NCBI GenBank assembly: GCA_964632945.1
Contig: CAZWCX010000043.1
Location: forward strand, 1 to 51,190
DNA length: 51,190 nt
Direction of reading: 5' to 3'
Source: CAZWCX01 sp964632945
GTDB lineage: Bacteria > Planctomycetota > MHYJ01 > WSZJ01 > CAZWCX01
The position numbers and the translations under genes were made by a program. The stretch's first letter is position 1; each line of letters opens with the position of its first letter. This document shows, one piece after another, positions 33,440 through 43,000 of this stretch. The notes under the pieces were generated by a model. That model did no database searches, was not told where the DNA came from, and saw nothing but the letters and a program-made list of their open reading frames with translations.

Positions 33440-34234
33440 ATGATCCATTCGTCGACCGCCGCACTTTCTCCCGCGATCGGAGTCCTGCTCTTCGCCCTCG
33501 CCTGTGCGAGCCATTCCCCCGCGGTCGACGCCGCGGATCTCACGGCGGGGACCGTCGAGGCCGCCGATCCGTTCGTGGCCCTGCTCGGGCAGGGGAAGTT
33601 CAAGGAAGCCTACGCCGCCGCCGGGGCCCCCCTGCGGGCGGCCGCCACGGAAGAACAGCTGGCCGCCGTCGCCCGGACGCTTTCGCTCGATCAGATTGCC
33701 GCGGTAACCTGGTCCTCCCGCAAGGTCGAGGAACCCGAGGCCGAAGTGTCCGGCCTGGCCACGCTCAAAGACGGTCGGGTGCTTCGCGTGACCGTCACCC
33801 TCGCCAAGGAGGGGGGGGCGTGGAAGGTGATCGGGATCGTCGGCAAACCGGTCCCGAAGCCGGCGGACCGGCTGCCCGTCCCTTCGCTCGCCGAACTCCA
33901 GGCGTTGATCCTGAAGACGCTCCTCGACTTCAACGGCGCGGTCCAGAGCAAGGACTTCAAGGCGCTGCACGCATCCATGGCCTCGCCCTTCCAGCGGGCG
34001 TTCTCGGTCGAAAAGACGCAAGCGACGTTCCAGGTGTTCATCGACAATCAGATCGACATCTCCGCCGTCAAGAGCCTGGAGCCTACGTTCGAGATCGATC
34101 CCGAGGTGGACGGCGACGGGATCCTGACGGCGCACGGCTTCTACCCGACGACGCCCGTCAAGGTTCGCTTCGAACTGGAGTTCATGCCCGAAGGCGGGGC
34201 GTGGAGATGTTCCAAGCTGAACGTGTCGTTGTAG
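33440..34234 (+). CDS. Exported protein with duplicated NTF2-like domains (paralog 1)
   Basis: The 264-residue protein has an N-terminal signal peptide (to about residue 31, AVDAAD). Two similar NTF2/DUF4864-like alpha+beta units follow, of about 85-100 residues each. Both units open with a helix around an Asp/Phe-rich phrase (GKFKEAY, SKDFKALH), contain a strand pair and end WKVIGI and WRCSKLNV. The fold is common in planctomycete exported proteins that bind small ligands or act as scaffolds. No catalytic motif is seen. It is 125 bases upstream of its closest relative at 34359. ATG 33440 has GGAG about nine bases upstream. The gene is a tandem duplicate of unknown function. Confidence 0.75.
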   Translation: MIHSSTAALSPAIGVLLFALACASHSPAVDAADLTAGTVEAADPFVALLGQGKFKEAYAAAGAPLRAAATEEQLAAVARTLSLDQIAAVTWSSRKVEEPEAEVSGLATLKDGRVLRVTVTLAKEGGAWKVIGIVGKPVPKPADRLPVPSLAELQALILKTLLDFNGAVQSKDFKALHASMASPFQRAFSVEKTQATFQVFIDNQIDISAVKSLEPTFEIDPEVDGDGILTAHGFYPTTPVKVRFELEFMPEGGAWRCSKLNVSL

Positions 34235-34262
34235 CCGATTCGACGGACGCGGAGCGCGAGGA

Positions 34263-34292
34263 TTGACAAGCGCGGCGGGCGGCCGCTAGAGT
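34263..34292 (+). promoter_or_regulatory. Sigma-70 type promoter of the second paralog
   Basis: A perfect TTGACA (34263-34268) and TAGAGT (34287-34292) are 18 bases apart, inside the 124-base gap between the paralogs. A hairpin follows at 34304-34327. Confidence 0.65.
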
Positions 34293-34303
34293 GCGCGCCT
34301 TCG

Positions 34304-34327
34304 GAGCCCGGGCCTTTGCCCGGGTTC
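34304..34327 (+). promoter_or_regulatory. Stable 5' leader hairpin
   Basis: A ten-base stem, with one G-U pair, around the four-base loop CTTT (34314-34317) begins about five bases after the expected transcription start of the paralog-2 gene. It has no T-run, so RNA stability or translation control is more likely than termination. Confidence 0.45.
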
Positions 34328-34358
34328 CCGTGTCCTGCTGCCTGGACGGGAGGCCGAG

Positions 34359-35132
34359 ATGAAAAAGGGGTGTCTGATCGCCGCCGGGGTGTTCGTCGTC
34401 TTCGTCGCCGTCATCATCGGCGTGGCCATGCTCGCCACGGGCGGAGTGGTGAAGGCGGCGGATGAGTTCTTCACCCGGGTGCGCGAGGGCAAGGTCCAGG
34501 AGGCCTACGAGACGACCTCCGCCGGATTCAAGCGCGAAACCGACGCCGACGGTTTCCAGCGCTTCGTCAAGCGCTATGCCCTGGATCAGGTCGCGTCCTG
34601 GTCCTGGTCCAGCCGCAGCTTCCAGAACAACCAGGGTCACCTGGAAGGCACGCTGACGCTCAAGAGCGGGGCGACGATGACCTTCAAGGTCGGGCTGGTG
34701 CACGAGAACGACGCCTGGAAGATCCACGGGCTCGAGGGGGAACCTCCCCCCGGCGTCGTGGTCAAGGAACCGGCGCCCGCCGAGGAGGACCTGAAGCGAC
34801 TGGTCCGCACGACCCTCCTCGACTTCAACGACGCCGTGAAGGCGAAGAGTTTCGCCAAATTCCACACCGGGCTGGCGAAGCCGTTCCGCGAGCAGTTTAC
34901 TCCGGAGAAACTGCAGGAGACGTTCCAGCAGTTCATCGACAAGGAACTCGACATTGCGGCGATTGCGACCCTGGAGCCCACCTTCGCGGCGGCGCCGACC
35001 GTGGACGAAAGCGAGGTCATGGCGGTGTCCGGCTCGTATCCGACCACGCCCGTGAAGGTCCACTTCGCCCTGAAGTACCACTTCGAGGGCGGTCAGTGGA
35101 AGGTGCTGGGGATCAACGTGGAATTGAAGTGA
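34359..35132 (+). CDS. Membrane-anchored protein with duplicated NTF2-like domains (paralog 2)
   Basis: The 257-residue protein starts with an uncleaved-looking anchor (MKKGCLIAAGVFVVFVAVI, residues 1-28). Two NTF2-like units then match paralog 1 closely in length and end pattern (AWKIHGL; QWKVLGINVELK). Shared phrases include LLDFN, AKPFR/ASPFQ, FIDKELDI/FIDNQIDI and YPTTPVKV. So paralog 1 appears released from the membrane and paralog 2 anchored. No enzyme motif is seen. The gene is followed by a GlsB-type membrane protein after 31 bases. A promoter with TTGACA and a leader hairpin precede it. Confidence 0.77.
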   Translation: MKKGCLIAAGVFVVFVAVIIGVAMLATGGVVKAADEFFTRVREGKVQEAYETTSAGFKRETDADGFQRFVKRYALDQVASWSWSSRSFQNNQGHLEGTLTLKSGATMTFKVGLVHENDAWKIHGLEGEPPPGVVVKEPAPAEEDLKRLVRTTLLDFNDAVKAKSFAKFHTGLAKPFREQFTPEKLQETFQQFIDKELDIAAIATLEPTFAAAPTVDESEVMAVSGSYPTTPVKVHFALKYHFEGGQWKVLGINVELK

Positions 35133-35163
35133 ACGAAGACTCCGGCGGCAAGGAGGCAGCGCG

Positions 35164-35430
35164 ATGGGGGCGATCTCCTGGATCCTGTTCGGGGCCCTGG
35201 CCGGTTGGCTGGCGAATCTCCTCCTGGGGGTGAAGGACGAGCGCCAGGGCTGCATCAAGAACGTCGCGATCGGCGTCGTCGGCGCCGTGCTGGGGGCGAT
35301 CGTCTATCGGTTGGTGACCGGTCGCGGCGTCCACTTCGGCTGGGATCTGCACAGCATGGGGGTGGCCGTGCTCGGCGCGGTGCTCCTGCTCCTGATCACC
35401 GGCGCGCACAAGAAGCGGTCGGGGACGTAG
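35164..35430 (+). CDS. GlsB/YeaQ/YmgE family stress-response membrane protein
   Basis: The 88-residue protein has a short polar start, then three hydrophobic segments with the Gly-rich helix pattern of the transglycosylase-associated (GlsB/YeaQ) family. ILFGALAGWLANLLLG and IGVVGAVLGAIV are the tell-tale phrases. The family responds to envelope or general stress in other bacteria, though its molecular role is unknown. ATG 35164 has AAGGAGG about seven bases upstream. It is cotranscribed with the 34359 gene. Its stop lies 12 bases from the MATE stop on the opposite strand. Confidence 0.82.
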   Translation: MGAISWILFGALAGWLANLLLGVKDERQGCIKNVAIGVVGAVLGAIVYRLVTGRGVHFGWDLHSMGVAVLGAVLLLLITGAHKKRSGT

Positions 35431-35442
35431 CGCAAGCGCGGG

Positions 35443-36825
35443 TCAGGCCGGCGCGCCCGCCTCGAGGGCGCGGATGGTCCGGCGGGTCGCGGCGCGGAAT
35501 TTCGCCGTGAGCGCGACCGAGGCTGCGGCGAGTCCGACGGTCAGACCCCACCACAGCCCCGCCGGGCCGAAGCCGAGACCGAAGCCCAGTCCCGCCGAGA
35601 TCGGGAACGCGATCAGCCAGTAGCAGACCAGGTTGGCCACGAAGGTCCAACGCGTGATTCCCGCCCCCCGGAGTGCCCCGGACGCGGTCACCTGAACGCC
35701 GTCGAAGAGCTGGAAGATTCCCGCGACCCGCAACAGGTCTTCCGCCAACCACGCCACCGCCGGGTCGTTCGTGATCAGGCGGGCGATCGGCCCGGGAGCG
35801 AACCACAGCACGAGGGCCGACCCGGCCATGAAGCCGGCGCCCAGCCCGATCCCCGCCACTCCCGCACGCCGGGTCCCCTCTCCGTCCCGCGCGCCCACCG
35901 CCCGCCCGACTTGTACGCCGGTGGCGGACCCGATCCCCAGCGGGACCATGAACGTGAAGCTGGCGACCGTGAGCGCAACGTGGTGCGCGGCGGTGGCCAG
36001 CGTGCCGATGCCGGCCATCAGGACGCCGGTGAGGGCGAAGAGGCCCCCTTCCGCCAGCAGTTGTCCGCCGAGCGGGAGCCCGAGCGCGTAAATGGCGCGG
36101 ATCGTGGCCCAGCGCGGCGCGCGCAGGGGCTCGCTCCCCGGCCCGGGGTCGAGTGCGCTCACGGCCCGGGAGACGATCCAGACCTCGAAGGCGGTGACCA
36201 AGGTACTTGCCAGGGCGATCCCCTTCACGCCCATCGCCGGAAGACCGAGTGCGGGCAGGCCGAGGGGCGTCAGCCCGGCGTCGCCGTACATCAGAACCCA
36301 GTTGGCCGCGCCGTTGAGCGGGGTCGCCGCCAGCACGGCGATCAGCACCGCGCGCGGTCGATGCGCGGCCTGCAGGTAAGCCCGCGCGGCCAGGAACACG
36401 AGCATCCCCGGCAACGACGGGAGCCGCCACCACAGGTAATCGCGGGCCCCCTCGGCGAGCGTCCGTTCCACCCCCATCGCCTCGAGCGAGTATCCGGCTC
36501 CAAGCACCAGTCCGGCGCCGGGAACCGAGGCAAGGAGGACCGCCCAGACTCCCTGCCACAGGGTGATGCGCGCCTCCCGCGGTCTCCCCGCCCCGAAGGC
36601 CTGGGCCGTGAGCGGGTCCACGCCGAAGGCGATTCCCATCGCCAGCGTCGACCCGACGAAAAACAGGGTCGAACCCAGGCCGGTCGCAGCGAGTCCGAGC
36701 GGGCTCAACCGCCCGGCCATCAGCGTATCGATGACGCCGAGGCCCTGGTTGGCCAGGTTCGCCAGGACGATCGGCACGGCGAGCCGGATCAGGGGGAGCA
36801 ATTCGCCGCGGGAGGGGTGGGTCAT
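35443..36825 (-). CDS. MATE family efflux transporter
   Basis: The 460-residue protein has about twelve membrane helices in two homologous halves. The opening LIRLAVPIVLANLANQGLGVIDTLMAGRLSPLGLAA is the classic MATE start, with the paired helix near 240 (PLGGQLLAEGGLFALTGVLMAGIG) as the second half. These pumps export drugs or dyes with Na+ or H+. A GTG at 36846 opens the frame, but ATG 36825 has GAGG six bases upstream and gives the normal N terminus. It follows the RING-type gene by 57 bases in the same direction and is probably in its operon. Substrate unknown. Confidence 0.88.
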   Translation of the reverse strand: MTHPSRGELLPLIRLAVPIVLANLANQGLGVIDTLMAGRLSPLGLAATGLGSTLFFVGSTLAMGIAFGVDPLTAQAFGAGRPREARITLWQGVWAVLLASVPGAGLVLGAGYSLEAMGVERTLAEGARDYLWWRLPSLPGMLVFLAARAYLQAAHRPRAVLIAVLAATPLNGAANWVLMYGDAGLTPLGLPALGLPAMGVKGIALASTLVTAFEVWIVSRAVSALDPGPGSEPLRAPRWATIRAIYALGLPLGGQLLAEGGLFALTGVLMAGIGTLATAAHHVALTVASFTFMVPLGIGSATGVQVGRAVGARDGEGTRRAGVAGIGLGAGFMAGSALVLWFAPGPIARLITNDPAVAWLAEDLLRVAGIFQLFDGVQVTASGALRGAGITRWTFVANLVCYWLIAFPISAGLGFGLGFGPAGLWWGLTVGLAAASVALTAKFRAATRRTIRALEAGAPA

Positions 36826-36882
36826 CCATGCCTCGGGGGCTGACACGGTCGATTCGAATGCGGAGTCCCGTCCCCGGGATGT

Positions 36883-37743
36883 TCATGGCAGGCGTCGGCG
36901 ACGACGTCGGCGGGCCGCGGCGGCGCGGGTCACCTCCCGGGCGGGACTCTTCACGGCGGCGCGTCGACGTTCCGCTGCTTCGCGCCGCAGCGCGGCCCGT
37001 TGCTCCGCCCGCCGATCGCGCGCGGACGAGCAGGCGAACACGGCGCAGCCGCCGAGATAGTTCCAGCAGTCCTCATGATGCAGGGTTTGGCACTCCCCGC
37101 ACCGTTTCAGCGGAGGCGCCATGGCCGTCCCGCAGATCGGGCAGGTCGCCTCCTCCGCCGACTCGTCGGCGGCCAGGATGGCAACCTCCGCGGCCTGCGG
37201 CGGTCGCAAGGCCCGAAACAACCGGATCACGCCGTCCACGAGCTTCACGAAACTCTCCGGGTCCTGGACGCCGTCGGCCCGGCAGATCGCCTGCAGGCCT
37301 CCCAACCCGGCTTCGATCCGCCACTCCCGGGTGCCGAAATCCTGTTCCATGAGGTCGGCCAGTTCCGTCACCGGTTCGCGGCCGATTTGAATCAGGACGC
37401 GGCGTACCCATGCCTGCGGGGTTCCCTGGATCCGGAATCGACGGTCGAACGCCGGGTCCCCGATCTCCACATCGCGCGTTCCGATCAGCCGGGCCATACG
37501 GCTGATGAAGGTCTCCGGGCCGATTCGCATCTGCCCGCGCGGCCACCAGGTCATGGCGACCCGGGTGAGGGCCGGTTCGGAGCGATCGCCCTTGCGCCAG
37601 GGCAGAGCGGAGGCACGGCCGACAACCCCATCCACCTCGAATCGGACATGGGGAGCCCGCCAGGGTCCTCCGCTGCAAACCCCTCCGCCCAAATGTCGGG
37701 CGAGAGATCGCAGGACGCGAACGCGAGCGACGACCGAGTTCAT
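36883..37743 (-). CDS. Protein with a bacterial RING-type zinc finger
   Basis: The 286-residue protein has a 200-residue N-terminal domain I do not recognise. Then comes a C-terminal cross-brace-like metal site: Cys201, Cys204, Cys215, Cys218, His222/223, Cys226, Cys233 and Cys238 (CPICGTAM...CGECQTLHHEDCW...GGCAVFAC). This matches the prokaryotic RING-finger family 1 style. The tail is very basic (about 20 Arg in the last 40 residues). RING-type domains support ubiquitin-like transfer in eukaryotes, and their bacterial role is mostly unknown. No E2 or ubiquitin-like gene is nearby. It precedes the MATE gene. A promoter candidate lies 108 bases upstream. Confidence 0.75.
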   Translation of the reverse strand: MNSVVARVRVLRSLARHLGGGVCSGGPWRAPHVRFEVDGVVGRASALPWRKGDRSEPALTRVAMTWWPRGQMRIGPETFISRMARLIGTRDVEIGDPAFDRRFRIQGTPQAWVRRVLIQIGREPVTELADLMEQDFGTREWRIEAGLGGLQAICRADGVQDPESFVKLVDGVIRLFRALRPPQAAEVAILAADESAEEATCPICGTAMAPPLKRCGECQTLHHEDCWNYLGGCAVFACSSARDRRAEQRAALRREAAERRRAAVKSPAREVTRAAAARRRRRRRLP

Positions 37744-37851
37744 GACGGGGCCCAGGGCTGAGCCGCGCGCCCGACGATCGGGGGGGGAGAGCCATCCGCA
37801 GCGGTCGGGGCACGCGAACGAGGTCCGGAGTCACGGGAAGTCCGGGTGTTG

Positions 37852-37880
37852 AACATACTCGAGGGGGAGGGGGAATTCAA
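37852..37880 (-). promoter_or_regulatory. Promoter candidate of the RING-type/MATE operon
   Basis: Minus-strand TTGAAT (37875-37880) and TATGTT (37852-37857) are 17 bases apart, 108 bases before ATG 37743. Confidence 0.45.
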
Positions 37881-37956
37881 ACCCGATTCCACTCTCGGTC
37901 ATTCCGCGTGGGGGCGGGCCTTCGCAATCCCGCGCCCCCCCGGGATCGGACCGTGA

Positions 37957-39528
37957 CTACCGATCCTCGGGCATCCATACGCCGGCGGCCGCCGCCCGCG
38001 CCTCCGCCTCGGTGCCCCCGTACCGCACGTAGGTCTGGATCCACCGCGCCAACTGGTCGGTCTTCCCCCCGGTCGCCATCGCGTCGCGGATCGACCGTTG
38101 TTGCGCCTCCTCGCGCGCGTACGTCACCGACGCGATCGAACGGAGCGGAGCCCGGAACGCGGCGGGTTCGCGCCGCGAGAGGCCCGACTCTGCCGTCTCA
38201 TAGAGCCGCTCGAGCTCCTCGCGTTTCCGATCGACGCCGGCCGCGGAAGCCTCCCGTTCCGTCTGCGCGCCGCGGACCTGTTGTCCCGCCTCGACGAGTC
38301 GCCCCGCGATCCATTTCCGGATCATCGCGCGCGTGGGGAAGGTCCACACCCGCAGGTCCGCATCCCACCGCAATTCGATCCAGGTGTGGTCCTTCACGTC
38401 GATCCGCCCCAGCCCGTGGGGGCCGTAGGTCTCGATGTAGATGTCGCCGCGAATCGTCACGCGACACATCCAGATCTCCGTCACGGATCCTCCGCCGGGC
38501 GGGGGGAGCGCATCGTACGACCAGCCCGAGGCGGCCGACTTCTGCCAGCGGAACCTGGCGCTCCCGGATTCCGCCTTCTCCGTGCGCTGCCGGAACGCGA
38601 AGGAAATCTCGTTGTCCAGGTCGCCCGCGCGGTAAAGGCGCACTCGACCGTCTTCGCGCTCCTCGCTCGGCAGGCCCGAGAATGCCGGGGGGGTGATCTC
38701 CCGGGTCGGCGGTTCGTTGTCCGACGTGCGCCGGCGTTCGACGCCTTCCAGCCAGGCCCGGTGTTTCTGAATCAGCCCGCGAAGCGCGTCATAGGCCTCC
38801 CCGTGACTTTCGTCCAGACTCAGGACATCCAGGTAGGCCTCCACGACGTCGCGGAACCAGCCGGCGAAGTCTTCCCCGAAGGCCGCGCGGTGAGACTCGA
38901 CGAATCTCGCGAGCGCCACGGCCTTCGCCGCGGTCCGGTCGCGGTTGGCGATCGCGCGGAAGGCCGACGTCGCTTCCTCCAGCAGATTGCGCCGGTCCAG
39001 CCGCCGCTGCTCTTCTTTCCCGGCCCCCGTCTCGAGAGTGTCCAGACACCGTTGGAGCACCTCGACGTCCCCATGACTCAGACGGATCTCCTGGCGCAGA
39101 GCGTCGAGAGAGCCGGGCTTCGGGGCGCGGGATCGAGGCTCCGACGGCGGTTCCGGATCGCGCCGGCCCGGCGCCGCGGAGCCCCCGGTCTCGTCGCGAG
39201 GCGGTCCCGGTCGACGTGGCGCTTCGGCCGGCGCGCCCGGGTCGGCCGGAGGCTGTCTCGCGATGCGGTCGATCGAGCGCACCCGAGTGCGGGGGAACGT
39301 CAGGGTCCCCAGGTCGGTCCGAAACGTGACCTGGCTCGCCGTCTCCTCGACCAGGGTGCCGTGGAAGATCGAGCCGTTCTCGAGCACGAGCCGGTCGGCG
39401 CGGGCTGCGGGCGCGCCGGCGAGGGCCGCGAGCAGCAGCAAGACGATGCCCGCGCCGTCGGTTCCCAACCGCACGGAGTCATTCCGAATCGAGGGCGTCG
39501 GCGTCCCGTGGTGTCGAGTCTGCGGCAT
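37957..39528 (-). CDS. Exported coiled-coil/TPR-like protein of unknown function
   Basis: The 523-residue protein has a basic start, a signal peptide (about 10-42, LLLLAALAGAPAARA), and the LENGSIFHGTLVEETASQVTF motif that opens many planctomycete exported proteins. A Pro/Arg-rich linker (about 90-140) follows, then a charged helical region (roughly 150-290) and a beta-rich domain in the second half (RVRLYRAGDLDNEISFAF; WTFPTRAMIRKWI). The end is a coiled helix. I do not recognise an enzyme. ATG 39528 has GGGAGG six bases upstream. It is a lone gene, and the N-terminal motif suggests a role in envelope assembly, which is an inference. Confidence 0.72.
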   Translation of the reverse strand: MPQTRHHGTPTPSIRNDSVRLGTDGAGIVLLLLAALAGAPAARADRLVLENGSIFHGTLVEETASQVTFRTDLGTLTFPRTRVRSIDRIARQPPADPGAPAEAPRRPGPPRDETGGSAAPGRRDPEPPSEPRSRAPKPGSLDALRQEIRLSHGDVEVLQRCLDTLETGAGKEEQRRLDRRNLLEEATSAFRAIANRDRTAAKAVALARFVESHRAAFGEDFAGWFRDVVEAYLDVLSLDESHGEAYDALRGLIQKHRAWLEGVERRRTSDNEPPTREITPPAFSGLPSEEREDGRVRLYRAGDLDNEISFAFRQRTEKAESGSARFRWQKSAASGWSYDALPPPGGGSVTEIWMCRVTIRGDIYIETYGPHGLGRIDVKDHTWIELRWDADLRVWTFPTRAMIRKWIAGRLVEAGQQVRGAQTEREASAAGVDRKREELERLYETAESGLSRREPAAFRAPLRSIASVTYAREEAQQRSIRDAMATGGKTDQLARWIQTYVRYGGTEAEARAAAAGVWMPEDR

Positions 39529-40021
39529 GGAGTCCTCCCTCGGACAATCACTTCCCGTGCGGATTCCGGAGGCGATGCCGTCCCCGGCATGCGCCTCCGC
39601 GGCATCCCGCCGGAAAATCGACGGGGTCGATCGGGCCTCGGAGAGCCTCCCGATCGAGGCCCTGGAACCTCGCAAGCCTCATGCCTCACGGCCGAGCGAC
39701 TGCCCGCGGCACGGGGGTGACCTCTTAACCTGTTTGAGTTACGCGATTTATTCGGGAATCGGGATCGCCCCGATTCCCGGACGAGGGTGGGTGTGCCGAC
39801 CGCGCCGATGGTGCAGGCGGGAACGATGCTTCATCCGCGAGCAGTCCGAAGAGGCGCTGGCGGCGGCGGCGTGACGGGAACGGCCGGACCGGCCGATCCG
39901 ACGGAACGGTGGGGTTGCGGGACCGAGGGCCGGCGCAGGGCCGGATCCCTGAAGCCGTCCCAGGGCGGAGAACTCTCGGGAGGAGAGGGGGGGGGCGGGC
40001 AGTCGTCGGGCGGCCCTTGGC
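39529..40021. other. Intergenic region with a strong hairpin
   Basis: No gene is apparent. It holds a perfect eleven-base inverted repeat (39753-39763 with 39769-39779; five-base loop) in the otherwise AT-richer patch of the window. It is about 240 bases beyond the kinase stop. On the minus strand it is followed by AATAAATC, not a T-run, so it is not a classic terminator. It may serve as a 3' structure or as a site upstream of the 39528 gene. Confidence 0.5.
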
Positions 40022-43000
40022 TCAACTGCCCGCGCCCGACGCCTCGAGAACCGCGCGCGCGCGCTCGAGTTCGTGTTCGGCGATCCGACGAAGGGTGGAC
40101 TTTTGCGGGCTCCGTTCGATGGCGCGTTCGAAGTCGGCGCGGGCGGCTTCCCAGAGTTCCCGGGAGCGCTCCGGGTCTGAATGGGCGAGGGCGGAGTGGG
40201 CGAGACCGCGGACGAGGTGTCCCTCCGCGGATTTGGGGTCGAGGGCCAGGAGACGATCGGCATCCGCCTTGGCGGCGGCGGCATCGTGCTGGTCCAGCCG
40301 CACCCGGGCGCGGATCAGGAAGGCGTTACCGGAGTCCGGGCTGGTCGACAGGACCCGGTCGCAATCGGCGGCTGCGCCCGCGAGGTCCTTCCGCTGATGG
40401 CGCCGTTTTGCGCGCTCCAGCAGGAGAACGATGTTCCCGGGTACGGCGTCGACCGCCCGGGTCAGCTCCGCGTCCGCCTCCTCATGTTTTCCCGCCTGGA
40501 CGTGAAGCCGGACGCGAAGCAGGTAGGCGTTGACGCTTTGCGGGTCGGCCGCGATCGCCTGCGCCCAATCCTCGAGGGCTGCGTTCGGGTCCCCTTTTTC
40601 ATGCCGGATCAGCCCGCGTACGATCCAGGATTCCGGATCGTCTGGGCGCAGCGTGGTCACCCGCGTGGCGTGGTCGAGGGCGAGATCCCATTCCCGCCGG
40701 AGTCGATGGAACGTCGCCAACTTCAGCTGCGGTTCCGGGTCCCGCGGATCGATGGCCGAGGCGCGATGGAGGTCCTGGAGCGCGGCTTCGCTCTTGCCGA
40801 GTTTCTCCCAGCATCGGGCGCGGTAAAGGAATGCGGAACCGAAGCGCGGGTTGATTTCCAGCGACCGGGTGAGGTCCTGGACGGCGCGGTCCTGAAAGCC
40901 GAGGAAGTGGAGCGCGAGTCCCCGGCACAAGTACGCCTCGTAGAATCCCGGGCGCCGCTGGATGGCCGTCGAGGTGTCTTGCAGCAGCAAGGGCTGGGTG
41001 CCCAATCCGCGCAGGAGATGGAACTCTTCCTGGAAGTCCTTGCCTTTCCATTTTTTCAGCATCGACTCGCAATAGCGGGCGACCGGTTCTCCTTTGACCA
41101 CCTTGAGGCAGGCGCGCGCCACGTCGAGATCGAAATCGTCCGCATTGCCGGCGCGCACGGCTTCGTCGAGGAGGCTCAGGGTCGTGCGCAGCGTCGCTTC
41201 CGACTCGGCTTCGCGACGTTCCAGGAAGGCGCCGAGCAAGGCCCTTTCAAAGACGAGTCGCGCGCGGGCGACCCGGCAGGCGCCGTCCGCGGGGGAGACC
41301 TGGAGTCCGCGGTCGAATGCCTCCGCCGCCCCGGTGCGATCGCCGAGGACCTGGCGGACGCGACCGACTACCCACCACCCGCGCGCTTCCTCGCCGGTCT
41401 TCTCCATCTGGGCGGCGCAGCGGGCGGCGAGTCGCTCGTATTCGGTGAACTCTTCTTCGGAGAGCCGCCAGTCGGACCGGTACGAACGCAGGCGGAGGTT
41501 GTGGAGTTCCCGCCGCGCGTCGAGGTAGACCTCCGCGGCCGCCGTGAGTTCCTCCGCCCTGCGCTTGTCGCGCACGAGCGTCGCTTCGCGTTCCAGCAGG
41601 CGCCGCGCGGCGTCGTCCCGGCGGGCGGCCAGCGCGGGGTCGTCGGAATCGAGGGCGCGGGCGCGTTCGTAGGCGAGCAGGGCGTCCTGCCAGCGGCCGT
41701 CCGCGGCATGTCCGTCGGCTTCCCTCATCCACTCCGCCTTCTGCCGCCGGCGCGCCCCTTCCGCCCCCATGACGTAGCCGAGGAAGCCGATCCCGATCAC
41801 CGCCACGATCGCGGCCGGGACGAACACGCGCTTGCGACGCGCGATCCAGCGCCAGGCGCGTTGCCCGGGACCGGGCGGCCGCGCCTGTACCGGATCGCCG
41901 CGCAACCAGCGCAGCAACTCGTCGGCGAACTCGGCGGCGGAAGGATAGCGGCGCGCGGGGTCCTTGTCGAGGGCCCGCAGGCAGACGGCTTCGAGTTCGA
42001 CCGGGATCCGCGGCCGATACCAGCGCGGAGGCGCGGGGTCGTCATGCTGCACGGCGCGCAGCAATTCCCAGGAGTTGGCGCCACGGAAGGGACACGTCCC
42101 GGCCAGCGTCTCGTACAGGATGACGCCCAGCGCCCACACGTCGGTGCGCGGGCCGATGCGAGGCGTATCGCCCCGGGCCTGCTCGGGGCTCATGTAGGCC
42201 GGCGTTCCCAGCGCCTGGCCGGCGACCGTCAGATGGGCCCGCGTCGTGGCCATCTCGTCCGATTCGATTTGTTTGGCGAGTCCGAAGTCGGCGACGAACG
42301 CAAGTTCCGGGGCGCCGTCCACGGCCGGCGGTTCCGCGGCGGCCGGGAGTCGGGAGTGGATGCGTCCGAGCAGGACGTTGGCGGGCTTCAGGTCCCGGTG
42401 CACGACCCCCTCGGCATGGGCGGCGCCGACGGCCTCCGCCACGTCCGCCAGGATGCCGATCACCCGCCGCAGGAGGTCGGGCCCCCCGCGGGTGCCGGCG
42501 CGTTCGGCCTCCCGCGACTCGGCGAGGAGCGACTCCAGGGTCCGCCCCTGCACGTAGTCCATCGTCAGATAGTGCTTCCCCTCGCACACGCCGACGTCGT
42601 ACACGGTGAGGATGCGGGGGTGGCGCAGGAGCGCGGCGAGTTGCGCTTCTCGTTGGAATCGCGTGACGGCCTCCGCGTCCCCGAGTTCCTCGTCGCGGAT
42701 CTGCTTCAGCGCGACGAGGCGGCGCAATTCCGTGTCCCAGGCCTGCCAGACCGCGCCCATTCCTCCCGCGCCGATCTTGCGCAGGAGGCGGTAGCGTCCG
42801 AACGGGGTGCCGGCGGGCGGCGCGTCCGGGTTCGCGGGGGGCGCCGGGCCTCTCGTCTCCGCGGGCGGGGAAGCGGGTTTCACGGTCGCGTGCGCCCCGA
42901 GGATGGCGGTCTGCATCTCCGCCAGACCGGGGATGACGAGTTCGCGGCCGCAGTCGGGGCAGGCGAACACGACGCCGGTCCGATACGACACGGCGTTGAA

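Noticed and set aside
39753..39779. Intrinsic terminator of the kinase gene
   Set aside because: The hairpin is 240 bases past the stop and has no T-run on the minus strand. Listed only as a hairpin.
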